This document shows positions 23,351 through 33,969 of a stretch of 64,000 nt of DNA, piece after piece. The notes under the pieces were generated by a model. It worked only from the letters and a program-made list of their open reading frames with translations, was not told where the DNA came from and did no database searches. A program made the translations under genes and the position numbers. The stretch spans positions 135,911,402 to 135,975,401 of the forward strand of contig NC_133122.1 in assembly GCF_033568475.1 (NCBI RefSeq). Reading direction: 5' to 3'. Source of the stretch: Henckelia pumila (lineage: Eukaryota; Streptophyta; Magnoliopsida; Lamiales; Gesneriaceae). The stretch's first letter is position 1, and every line of letters starts with the position of its first letter.

Positions 23351-24390
23351 GATACCAAAAAAACAATTATCTCACAAAAAATTATCTCACAACAATGAAT
23401 CCCAAATCACAGTAATACACAAGCAATCAATTAATGAGAAAACAAAAAGGGAAGAGATATCACCGATTTGTTGTTGGCGGAGTCGCTGGCGGCAGATGAG
23501 AGGCACACGGCTGGTAGAGATGAAAAGGGGCAGTAACGCCGTAGAAGATGAAGGTGATGGAGCAACGACTTCGGTGATCGCAGACGACACTTCGAGATAG
23601 AGAATAGAAACAACAGCTGGAGATGATGGAGATTGCCGATGATGATGATGATAAAGGCAGGGGGTGAATAGGGGACCCAGCAGCGGTGGTCTTCTGGAGA
23701 GCAAAAGCAGCGGTGTTATGAGGAATATGGTGGTGTACCAGACAGCGGAGTGAAGTTTTCACGGCGAAGATGGGTAGTAGCGATGCTGCTGTTCCGTGAT
23801 GACGAAGGTGATACGATGGGGATGTTTGCGCAGGAAAATGGCAGGCGGCATTGTGTTGGAGCATGGACGAGAGAGACGATGATGACGAGGCTGCTGTTGA
23901 CGGTGGGTGGCAGTGATGAAGGACGAACAGCAGCAGCATCCCTGTTATGATGAGAGGAACGAACTGTGATGATGAAAAACAGCGGGGTGATGCGATGGAA
24001 AAAACGGCAAGCGCCCGAATTGATGAGTGCTGGCGGCAATCGTATGTGATGATTGTCGATGATGATGATGCTAAAGGCAAGGGAAGAACAGGGGTATGCA
24101 GCGGCGGCGTTCTTGTTGGACAGGAGAGAAATGAGTTCGGCGATGATTTTGTGACGAAGATGGCGGTGTGAAGCTGGGACGAAGATGATTGATGATGGTG
24201 AAGGTGGCCGCTGTTTTGGAGATGAGGGAGAAAAAAAACGACGCAAGAGAAAAGAGAAGAACATAAACGAAAAAGGAGGCGGCGGCCCTGTAGAGAAAAA
24301 AACGATTAACCCTTATTGATTATTATTATTAACGTAATTAATATAAAAAAAATTAAAATAAATTTCAAACTCTTTTTAAAAACAGAAAAT
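23351..24390 (-). other. Athila-2 leader of the env-position gene
   Basis: About 1 kb between a TATA-like box and the env-position ATG, with no credible gene. Two related blocks about 420 bp apart begin at gatgatgatgatgataaagg (near 23640) and gatgatgatgatgctaaagg (near 24060), so the stretch contains a diverged duplication. The Ser/His/Pro-rich ORFs on the minus strand come from the tri-nucleotide bias and overlap each other in several frames. Confidence 0.55.
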
Positions 24391-24520
24391 AATATTTTAT
24401 AGGGCTTGGGCACGCCTTATAGAAATTTATTTTCTGAAAATTTTAAACTTCTAAAGAAGAAAAATTGATTTTTTTGTACAAAAAAAGATTTTTCATAGGA
24501 CGTGGGCACGCCTTGTAAAA
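24391..24520 (-). promoter_or_regulatory. Candidate internal promoter of Athila-2, pol-env spacer
   Basis: Two copies of a CpG module, gggcttgggcacgccttat (24402-24420) and cgtgggcacgccttgtaaaa (24501-24520), about 97 bp apart. The same core with CCTTG flank occurs in the LTR U3 as gcgtgcccacgccttg (31309-31324) and gcgcacccacgtcttg (20450-20465). In the sense direction the modules are followed at once by CTATAAAATATT (24402-24391). The arrangement resembles a promoter for the downstream env-position gene. This is inference from sequence layout. Confidence 0.45.
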
Positions 24521-24649
24521 AATTATTTTCTGAATTTTTTTTTTCCAAAGTAAGCATAAAAAAACTAATAATAATAAATAAAAAAACGTTGGGTTGCCTC
24601 CCAAAAGCGCAATTTTTTAGCGTCGTTATGCTCGACGTTACCAATCCCC

Positions 24650-27600
24650 TCAAGTTGTGGAATAATCAGGATTTGTTAACTCGATCTCGATGTACGACAC
24701 ACTCTCATCTTCAAGAAACACCTTCAGTTGATGTCCATTCACTTTGAAAATTTTCTCTGTATCCAAACTCTTAATTTCTACTGCACCATAAGGGAACACG
24801 TGAGTAACAACAAATGGACCAATCCATTGAGAACGAAGCTTACCTGGCATGAATTTCAATCGGGAATTAAAGAGCAGTACTTTTTGGCCAACAGTAATTT
24901 GCTTCCTCAAGATGGAGTTATCATGAAAAAACTTCGTTTTCTCTTTATAAATGCTTGAGTTCTCATAAGCCTCCAAACGTAGTTCTTCTAACTCTTGCAG
25001 GTGTAGCTTCCTAGTCTTTCCTGCCTCATCCAAATCCATGTTACAGTGTCTCATCGCCCAATATGCTTTATGCTCAATCTCAATTGGCAGATGACATGCC
25101 TTCCCAAACAATAATCTGTAAGGGGACATCCCAATAGGAGTTTTGTATGCTATTCGGTAGGCCCAAAGTGCATCATCTAGACGAATACTCCAATCTTTTC
25201 TCCCTGGATTTACCGTTTTCGCAAGAATAGACTTGATCTCCCTATTGGAAACTTCTGCTTGACCATTTGTTTGCGGATGGTAAGCGATGGCTACCCTGTG
25301 ATGCACTCCATATTTTTTCAGTAAAGCCTCAGCAGTTCTATTGTAAAAATGAGTCCCTTTGTTGCTGATTAGAGCTCTAGGGATTCCAAACCTGCTAAAA
25401 ATGTTAGACTTGAGAAAACCTACAACAACCTGCGAATCGTTAGTCCTGGTGGGTTTTGCTTCCACCCACTTCTATACATAATCAACCGCCAAAAGTATAT
25501 AAACATAACCACATGATGAAGGAAATGGACCCATGAAATCTATACCCCAGATATCAAAAATTTCACAAACAAGAATGGGAGTTTGGGGCATTTGATTTCT
25601 ATGAGATAAAGAACCCGTTCTTTGGCACTTTTCACAGTTTTTACAAAACAGATAAGCATCTTTAAACAGAGTTTCCCAGTACAAACCACTATCCAATATT
25701 TTTCTAGCAGTTCTTTTCGGTCCAAAATGACCACCACATGCATAATTATGACAAAAAATCAAAACTGACTTGTACTCATTTTCAGGCACACATCTCCTAA
25801 TGACTTGATCAACACAAAATTTCCATAAATCAGGTTCCTCCCACACATAATACTTTGCCTCACATCGAATCTTATTCTTACGGGATTTACTAAGGGAAGA
25901 GGGAAAAATTCCACTAACCAAATAGTTTACTATATCCGCATACCAAGGAACCATACCTTTAACTTGGAATAACTGTTCATCAGGAAAGAATTCAGAAATA
26001 GTCATGGATTCCTCTTCTTTCGCCAATCTGCTCAGGTGATCGGCCACTGGATTTTAGGTTCCCTTCCGATCCTTGATCTCAAAGTCAAACTCTTGGAGCA
26101 GAAGTATCCACCATATCAACCTCGGTTTCGACTCCTTTTTGGCCAATAGATACTTCAGCGCTGCATGATCAGAATACACCAACACTTTAGAACCAAGTAA
26201 ATATGATCTGAATTTATTTAAAGCAAAAATAATTGCTAAAAGCTCATTTTCAGTAGTTGTGTAGTTGCACTGTGCAGGGTCCAACATCTTTGATGCATAA
26301 TATATGACATGACTCTTCTTATCAATCTGTTGGCCTAAAACAGCTCCCATAGCATAGTTACTAGCATCACACATGATTTCAAAAGGCAAGTTTCAATCAG
26401 GAGGCTTGATTATTGGTGCAGTAGTCAGCATATTCTTGAGTTTGTCAAAAGCCTCCTCGCATTTCTCTCCAAACTCGAAGGGCACATCCTTTTGCAATAA
26501 CTTGGACATTGGAAAAGCAATCTTTGAAAAATCCTTAATAAACCTGCGATAAAAACCTGCATGCCCAAGAAAAGCTCGAACTTCCTTAACGTTAGTGGGG
26601 AATCGCAAGTGTGTGATCAAATCAATCTTTGCTTTATCAACCTCTATACCTCTTGAAGAAACAACATGTCCCAACACAATACCTTCATTCACCATGAAAT
26701 GAAACTTTTCATAATTCAGAACCAAGTTGGTTTCCATACATCTTTTCAAAATCTAGGCTAAGTGATCCAGGCAAACCTCAAATGAGTTTCCATATACAGT
26801 GAAATTGTCCATGAATACTTCAATGCAATTCTCAATATATTCAGAAAATATAATTAGCATGCACCTTTGGAACGTACCTGGGGCATTACAAAGTCCGAAT
26901 GGCATGCGTCTGTAGGCGAATGTTCCAAAAGAGCATGTGAATGTTGTTTTCTCTTGATCCTTGATCTTCCTGAGCAATGACTATCTGGTAGTAACCTGAA
27001 AATCCATCAATATAACAAAAATAAATTTTTCCCGCTAGCCTTTCCAATGTCTGATCAATAAAAGGTAAGGGAAAGTGATCTTTTCTGGTTGCTAAATTCA
27101 GCCTTCGAAAATCAATAACCATTCTCCAACCATTCTGCACCCGTGTTGGTACCAACTCATCATTTTGATTTCTTACCACAGTAATGCCTGTTTTCTTTGG
27201 TACAACATGGATCGGGCTCACCCATTTGCTATCCGAGATAGGATAGATTATTCCTTCATCTAAGAGCTTGATGTTTCTTTCATTACCACTTCCTTCATTA
27301 CTGGATTCAGTTTCCTTTGGAACTCTCTTACCGGTTTGGCATCATCCTCCAAAAGAATCCTATGCATGCAAATCGACGGACTTATGCCTTTGATATCAGC
27401 TACAGTCCACCCGATTACAGTTTTGTGCTCTTTGAGTACTGTGACCAACCTATCTTCCTGGTCCTCCGTCAATTTCTTTCAGATGATCACTAGTAAAGTC
27501 TCTTCATCACCCAGATATATATATTTCAAATGATCTGGAAAACTCTTCAACTCTATTTTGGGTGCCTGCAAAACGGAAGGTATAAATTTTTTATGAGAGA

Positions 27601-28560
27601 ATGGAATTTCAACCTTTGAATTTGTTACCCTCGTTTGATCAATTTCATGTTCTGAAATTTCATAAGCTTTAGCTAATTATTCTTCCACATCCAATTGTGC
27701 ATACATCTGAAAATTTTCAGTCTCACATTCTTCCTCAAAAACTTCCTGCACAATTCAATCAACAACATCAATAGAGCATATAGAATGATTTTCACTTGGG
27801 TACTTCGTAGCATCAAAAATATTAAATTTTACAATCTCTCCATCAAACTCGACGGATAGGGTACCATCATCGACATCAATCTTTGTCCTAGTTGTTTGCA
27901 TAATGGTCTTCCCAACAGAATTGGAGATGAATTCGACATGGAATCCTCTTCCATTCGCAAGATATAGAAATCTGCGGAAAATATCAATTCCTTAACCTGC
28001 ACCAAGACATCTTCAACAACCCCTTCCGGGTAAGCATTAGAACGATCAGCTAGTTGAATCACCACTCTAGTTTCTTTCAAAGGACCCAGATTTAGAGCAC
28101 AATAAATCAAATATGGCATGACATTTATGGATGCAACTAAATCTAACATGACACGCTCAATCTTCAAATTCCCAATAACACAAGGCATAGTAAACATACC
28201 TGGATCCTTGCACTTATTTGGTAATGACTTTTTTATCATAGCCGATACATTTTCTCCCACACTCACTTTCTCATCACCTCTCAGCCTCCTCTTGTTAGTG
28301 CATAAATCCTTCAAAAATTTAGCATACCTTGGAATTTGCTTAATTGCATCAATCAAGGGTATGTTAATTTCCACCTTCCTAAACATTTCCAACACTTCAT
28401 TCTCATAGTCAGTCTTCTTAGATTTTTCCAACCTAGAGGGAAAAGGAGGAACAACCACATTAGATATATAAGATGAAGGGGATGTGGGTTTTACCTTTGT
28501 TTGCTCCTCGGATGTGATTTCAGCCTCCTTGTCCATGTCCTTTCCTTCACTAGTTTTCAT
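24650..28560 (-). pseudogene. Athila-2 pol: protease, reverse transcriptase, RNase H, integrase; broken
   Basis: Protease part 28560-27829 has DLVASINVM where Athila-3 has DLGASINVM, so the DxGA loop is mutated; a frameshift follows. Reverse transcriptase spans about 27472-26393 with TRVQNGWRMVIDFRRLN and, at the catalytic box, FMDNFTVYG instead of FMDDFTVYG. A short duplication near 26960 shifts frame. RNase H starts at [18 protein letters not shown] (26389). Integrase: zinc part HNYACGGHFGPKRTARKI with CKNCEKC, core [10 protein letters not shown], then ISNKGTHF where the catalytic Asp is Asn, and [10 protein letters not shown] with the Glu. From 26977 to 24650 one frame is used with stops at 26753, 26393, 26054 and 25472. 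Dead copy with three lost catalytic residues. Confidence 0.88.
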
Positions 28561-28580
28561 AGGGGTGGTAGACCCAATTT

Positions 28581-30020
28581 CTATCTTCTTCCAATTCTCA
28601 ACACCATTGCACTTGCATTTTCTCTTGGATTTACTACCGTTTGTGATGGTAGTTTTCCAAAATTTTGAGCCTCTAAATTGCTAACCGTCGTAGCTAATTG
28701 GGTTATCTGATTTCCTAGGTTCTGAATGCTGACCCTCGTTTCCTGTTGGAATTTTTGAGTGTTAGTTGCAAGGGCCTTAACAATTTCATCTAGAGGCATA
28801 CCTGAGTCAGAGGATTGTGCAGGTGCTGGTTGTTTGTTGTAATTCTGTTGTGGAAATCCTTGTTGCCCTCCTTGGTTCTTGTAGCTGAAATTCGGGTGAT
28901 CTCTCCATCTCGGATTGTAGGTATTGGAATATGGGTCATATCGACGTTGTGGTTGTCCAGGAAAACCGCCAATTGCATTGGCTTGCTACGTTGGATCTTC
29001 TTGTAATGTTGGACACATATCCATTGGATGTCCAACAACCGAACATATCCCACAAGATTTGACCTGTTGTGTTTGTCCTACAACCAATTTTTCCAAAACA
29101 GATGTTAAAGAATCTAATTTTTTATCAATGGGACTAACACTTACCTCTTTAACCTGTCGTGGAGCGTTGTCTTCTCTTGTTCCGAACTGTTGAGCATTAG
29201 CTGTCATGTTGGCGATTAGATCACTTGATTTTTGAGGTGTTTTGTTCACTAATGCTCCTCCACTTGCAGCATCAATCATGTTCCTATCAAAAATTGAGAG
29301 TCCCTCATAAAAATAATGAACCAAAAGTTGTTCAGAAATTTGATGTTGCGGGCAACTCGCACACAGTTTCTTGAATCTTTCCCAGTACTCATACAAAGTA
29401 TCTCCTTGTAATTGCCGGATCCCACAAATGTCCTTCCTAATGTTTGCTGCTCTCGAAGCTGGGAAGAACTTTTCCAGAAATTGCTGCTTCATTCCATTCC
29501 AAGTTTTTATTGTTACAGATGGCAAATAGTAAAGCCAATCCTTAGCCTTGTCAGCCAGAGAGAATGAAAAAGCTCGCAGTGAAATTTGTTCCTCTGTAAT
29601 CCCTTGAGGTTTCATGGCAGTGAAAATAATATAGAACTCCTTTAAATTCTTATGCGGGTCTTCACCTGCAAGACCACGAAAAGTTGGCAATAAATGAATC
29701 AAACCAGACATTAATTCAAAATTGGCTTCAGTAGTAAGAAATTGAATGCATAATGGCTGTTGAATAACATTAGGATTAGCCAACTCCCTGAGGGTTCTCT
29801 GTGCTGGTTCTGCCATTGTTTCTTCTTGCTCACTTTCTTCAATTTCAAACTCGAGGTCAGATTCCCTTTCAGATTCGCTCGAGTTCAATTCTGCGTTCAA
29901 ACTAGGAGATGGAATTGATGCATGGTTACGTCGTAGCCTCGCCTCTTTTCTCAACCTCTTAGTTGTCTTCTCGATTTTTGGAATATATTCTAATTCACCT
30001 GTACGAGAAGAACGAGGCAT
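28581..30020 (-). pseudogene. Athila-2 gag, broken
   Basis: Start at 30020 (MPRSSRTGELEYIPKIEKTT); upstream codons in the same frame are hydrophobic leader sequence and less likely. The capsid region (LADKAKDWLYYLPSVTIKTW, then YWERFKKLCASCPQHQ) is the Athila type shared with Athila-3. A CxxC-H-type knuckle follows (CGICSVVGHPMDMCP). One in-frame stop at 28986, then the same frame continues (YDPYSNTYNPRWRDHPNF; PSQTVVNPRENASA) to 28581, where the frame is lost before the protease. Confidence 0.87.
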
Positions 30021-30074
30021 AAAAAAATAATAATTAAATAACAAGAACTCGAAAGAAATAATTATAAACACCGT

Positions 30075-30092
30075 TCCCCGGCAGCGGCACCA
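30075..30092 (-). promoter_or_regulatory. Athila-2 primer binding site (Asp tRNA)
   Basis: Plus strand tccccggcagcggcacca, two mismatches to the tRNA-Asp 3' end, 5 bp inside the LTR border at 30098. Confidence 0.87.
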
Positions 30093-30097
30093 AAAAT

Positions 30098-31538
30098 TGA
30101 TAGGCCTGTCGTCAAGCCACCAAACTTAAATTCCTACTCCCGAATAAAATGAGTGTAATGGCGAGCAGGGTCGAATCCATAGGGAACGGAAATTTATCTC
30201 TTTCAAGTGAAAACAGTTAAAAGGGGGGTTTTTGGTTTGAAGAAATAAAATAAAAAATAATACTAATGCGAGAATTAACTAAATGAGATGAACAAATAAT
30301 TAAAAGAGAAAATTTAATATATTACCAAACTCTGATTCAAGGAATTTCCGTATTTCCATTATATCACTGGTCATCGGCTAACAAATAATTTATTCATGCA
30401 GTTCTAGCAATTAACCTTAAAATCATAGGAATAGCCACTAAGATTTTTGTGTTCTCCTATTTTAATTGACCAAACCCAACATCCAGTCAAAACTTATTAA
30501 TAACCAACTGGGCACGATAGCGTTCCATATTGATTAAAAATAGCTTTTCGATTTGTGAAAACAGTTAATCCTAAAATCTAACAATCGAGATAGCTGCAAT
30601 TGTTAAACCTAGTTTCGTTAATATATTTAGATCAAACATGCCATGATAGCACAACACACCTAATTTATCGTTACTCAAGTACCAATCATTCATGACAATT
30701 ACGGATCACTGAATTCTTGGATAGCAATATAAAATCATAAATCGATTTATTTGTCAGATTAATCGGCTCACAACTTTCATGAAATAAATCATAAATTAAC
30801 AAATACTAGAAACAGACAAAAACATCAATTTAAACACATAACCTCACAGTGATAATCGAAATACCGGAAAATATTCTTGAATCAGAAATAAAAACTTAGC
30901 CAAGCATAGTTGGCTTCATAATTCCCTAAAAATATTAAATATTAAACCTAGAAATTATAAGAAAAGAAGAAGAAAATATTCACTGTCTTTGCCGTGCAGA
31001 GCGTGTAGAACGCAGGAACAAAAATCTGGAATTCTCCCTCAATCCCAAAACTAAAGTTTAAACTAGAATGAGAGAGAAGATTTTTAAAAAAAAAAAAGTC
31101 TAAGAAAAGATAATATTATCTACAAGGTAAATAGAGATTTTTTTATGGAATAAAAAATCTCTACATAATCTCTTTATCCAAAAACTTTAAATCTTCAAAA
31201 AGCCATCCATATATTAAATACCATAATTTAGAATTCTTAAAATATGGTATTTTCTTCTCAAATTCTGAAATCTTATTTTCACACCAGACAATAACATTGT
31301 AGTAACTCAGCGTGCCCACGCCTTGCTTCAAAACCTCTTCTAGTTTGCTCAATTTCTCAAACTTTCCTCTTGACAACTCCAAATGTGATAAAATTCAAAT
31401 TTTTAGCCCAAGTTCTTTGCCAAGATCATCAAACTTTCTCCAACTACAAAACATGACAAAAACGCACCAATTAACATATGCAAAAGATAAAAACCCGAGA
31501 AATATGATACTAAAAATATAAATATTATGAGCTTATCA
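30098..31538 (-). repeat. Athila-2 5' LTR
   Basis: Complete 1441-bp LTR, tgataggcctg to gagcttatca, followed by the target duplication gctgg (31539-31543). Holds about 95 bp (30650-30744) missing from the 3' LTR and the CpG module near 31309-31324. Confidence 0.93.
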
Positions 31539-31543
31539 GCTGG

Positions 31544-31879
31544 AAAATTCACCAACTTTGTGCCCAATTTTTTTCAGCGAGCGCTCGGTCTGCTGAATTC
31601 TACCGACCGAGCGCTCCATTTTCTTCAACTCTGCCTCTTCAAATTATGCCAGCGCTCGGTCTGCTGAATTTTGCAGCCCGAGCGCACCCCTTTTTGAAGA
31701 TCGAAAATATTATTTTTCTCGTTTTCCTGCCAAATTAACCATAAATCAATAGGAGTGAACAAAACACAAAAAAATACACTAAATGCAAACCAATTGGAAA
31801 AATACCAACAAAATGACATGGAACGAATGCAAAACACCAAGAAAACGAACAATAAAACACGGAAAAATGACTCCTATCA
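31544..31879 (-). repeat. Athila-1 5' LTR, part 2 (U3 end)
   Basis: Continues the LTR interrupted at 3629; ends tcctatca at 31879. Contains two more dyads of the type gcgctcggtc ... gaccgagcgc: 31581-31590 with 31605-31614 (perfect 10-bp arms) and 31652-31661 with 31676-31685 (imperfect). The next five bases, gtcat, are the expected target-duplication half; the other half is outside the window. Confidence 0.85.
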
Positions 31880-31930
31880 GTCATCATATTCTTCTTTAGA
31901 AAACATGGTGATTTTATTGAATGAAGTCAT
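31880..31930 (-). pseudogene. Copia-0 gag start, cut by Athila-1
   Basis: Minus strand from ATG at 31930 reads MTSFNKITMFSKEEYDD and is then cut at 31880 by the Athila-1 LTR. This opening resembles gag N-termini of plant SIRE-type and related Copia elements (pattern M-F-x-K-E-x-Y-D-D-W). It is too short for the usual ORF length limit but lies 46 bp from the primer site, where gag should begin, which supports it. Confidence 0.7.
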
Positions 31931-31990
31931 GATGTAACTTGTTTAGAAAACAATATCAGCTGTTGAGAAAAGACCCGCTCTGATGCAACT

Positions 31991-33266
31991 TGTTGGGGAT
32001 CGGGTGTGTGTATATAAGGGGGTGAATACACACTTTTAAAATATTTGCCTTAACAGTTAAGTAAATGTCACTTCACTCTACTAATTTTCTCACCTTACTA
32101 ACTTAATGTGGACTACTAATTAGTGCGGAAACAGCTCATAAAAATTAGATGATAAAGGTTAAAATGTAAAGCATGCAAGAGTAACAGAGACACGAGATAT
32201 TATGGAAGTTCAAAGGCTTAATTCTTCTACGTCTCCCCTTCTTCCACTTAGGAAGGAATGCACTAGAAAATTTTGGTTATTACAACGTCTTACAATACAC
32301 CCACTCCAAATTAGGACTTATCAATTCCTAATAAGGAACTCCTAGATTTTCACAGATAAGATTCTAAGTTGTTATCAAACTTCTTCAACACTTTTGATTG
32401 TTGCTGAGTTCGTAGACTCAGATTCTCAAATCCGTAGAATTTGTCTAATTCTATTTAATCAGCAACTGGACTTGAGTAACCTTGTAAGATCTCTTGAAGA
32501 TCAGATATGCTTCTGTTTTGCGACGGTTAGGATGAGCAATTTGAATATCAGAGCATTTTGAGTGCTCAGGAAGATAGCTTGGAGAAATGATTCGATTATG
32601 TTTGTTGATGTGTTATCTTCAAGCTTTTCTTTCTATTTATATATAGTTACTGTCTTCAACGTCTTTAATTTCTCGAATGATGTGTCCGTCCTATCTGATT
32701 AACGTTGTATTATAGGATTCATCTGATAAGTGCTCTTATCGAGACACTTTTCCTCTTTAAGTGGAACAGTGGCTGCTGATATTTGAATATCTGTTCTTAA
32801 AGTTGCCATTTTGTCCATTCCACCTGTCTTTACCATAAATTCTATATACCGCTCATTAACTGCATCAGACGGATTTTTAAATGCTTGTACCTTTTTTATT
32901 TAAGTTGTCTTGTCAAAGATTCGTTAATCAATGCCTTTTAAATTTAGTGCTCGGTTGTTATCACTAAAGGATGTTGAGAGATGTGAGATCAGTAGATATA
33001 GACTTTAGGGCAGTTGACATCTGGGGATCGGTTGACATACTCGAATCGGTTGATATCTGTATATCAGTTGACAAGCATTCAGCGGTTGATATCTGTATAT
33101 CGGTTGATATATCTAGAGATCGGTTGATATGCACTCAGCGGTTGATATCTACAAATCGGTTGATATGAACTCAGCGGTTGATATCTTCCTGTTAATACAA
33201 TGAATTGGCGGTAATACTATGACAATGATATATTATTTTGTTATCACAAAAATTTAGGATTCAACA
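31991..33266 (-). repeat. Copia-0 5' LTR
   Basis: 1276 bp with short inverted ends tgttg (31991) and caaca (33266). A TATA box on the minus strand, CTATATATAAATAG, lies at 32646-32633. Upstream of it in the sense direction U3 carries a tandem repeat (about 32990-33188). Downstream flank is atata (33267-33271). Confidence 0.75.
32990..33188 (-). repeat. Tandem repeat array in Copia-0 U3
   Basis: About ten copies of a core cggttgatat or close variants (cagttgacat, cggttgacat), spaced roughly 15-25 bp, many as pairs within a 38-42 bp higher unit (for example cagcggttgatatctgtata). Read on the minus strand the core is ATATCAACCG. It sits upstream of the LTR TATA box, where enhancer repeats are expected. 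A 65-codon plus-strand ORF here is only the repeat translated. Confidence 0.75.
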
Positions 33267-33325
33267 ATATAGCTCGGTTTCGACTTAAAATTTTAAAATC
33301 AAGATCTTCGCTATGGAACTCAAAC

Positions 33326-33929
33326 AAGTGTTTTCAAAACTAGACATGACCGGCAGGTTCGATCGGTTCGACGGAGAACCGGTCACTGGTCGGTCCGAAA
33401 CACTCTCAAAAATCGTTTAACGGTTGAACCGCTCAAAATCGGCCAAAATCGATCAAACCAGTCAAAAATCGACCAAGGACTGGCCCCAAGAACCAGCCAA
33501 AGAACCGGTACAACCTGTTTCGATTTTTTTTATATTTTAAAAAAAATAGTTTTTTTTTTAATTTAAAAATTTAATTTAATATTTTATTATATATAATAAA
33601 TGATTATTTGTAATTTGTACATCGTTAAAAATATTATTTTAGTATTATTTAAGTTTTTTAATTAATTTATTTACTTTTAAAAATATATATAACTATAATT
33701 AATATTTTGAATATATTTATATCCTTATTTATTTTTCAAACTAGAATAAATATTTTTTTTGTCTATTTATATACATTTTTTAAGTTTTAAAATTTAAAAT
33801 ATATTATTAATTATATTATATTATATAAACGGTATTCCGATCCGACCGTCTGGTTAAAATGGTCCGACCGATTGGACCGTTTTTTCAAGGTAGATCGGTT
33901 CGATCACTGGCCTAGTTATGATAACATTG
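33326..33929. mobile_element. hAT-like small non-autonomous element, degenerate
   Basis: Flanked by the direct repeat actcaaacaa at 33318-33327 and 33930-33939 (an 8-bp duplication plus overlap with the ends). Ends are imperfect inverted repeats: gtgttttcaaaactag on the left against atgttatcataactag (complement of the right), 13 of 16 matching. Interior: an accggttcgat-type repeated motif near both ends and an AT-rich centre; no coding capacity. Confidence 0.6.
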
Positions 33930-33969
33930 ACTCAAACAATGGAGTTTTGAACCTGCGATTCAACTCGAC

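Larger units (their letters stand above)
3630..31538 (-). mobile_element. Athila-2, complete but nested Athila-type Ty3/gypsy element
   Basis: Boundaries are fixed by the target duplication gctgg at 3625-3629 and 31539-31543. The 5' LTR is 30098-31538; the 3' LTR is 3630-3940 plus 19645-20677, split by Copia-B. Without the nested DNA the element is about 12.2 kb. Order in the sense (minus) direction: 5' LTR, Asp-tRNA primer site, gag, protease, reverse transcriptase, RNase H, integrase, spacer with promoter-like modules, env-position gene, long 3' untranslated region, polypurine tract, 3' LTR. Every coding domain has stops or frameshifts, and catalytic residues are lost in protease, reverse transcriptase and integrase. 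It is inserted in the Athila-1 5' LTR, at the edge of one of that LTR's CpG dyads. Confidence 0.92.
31880..33266 (-). mobile_element. Copia-0, SIRE-like Copia, 5' end only
   Basis: Outermost element of the nest. Visible are the 5' LTR, a degenerate Met-tRNA primer site (31977-31988, gctctgatgcaa against gctctgatacca on the plus strand) and the first 17 codons of gag. The rest should lie left of the window, beyond Athila-1. Confidence 0.75.

Noticed and set aside
23460..24264. Overlapping Ser/His/Pro-rich minus-strand ORFs of 105-206 codons
   Set aside because: Several frames are open at once because of the trinucleotide bias of the Athila-2 env leader; no conserved start or domain.
3601..31685. 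CRISPR-like or regulatory satellite reading of the spaced dyads
   Set aside because: Too few units, variable spacing, and located inside LTR U3 regions of plant elements.
32971..33168. 65-codon plus-strand ORF with VDI repeats
   Set aside because: It is the translated U3 tandem repeat of Copia-0, on the antisense strand of the element.
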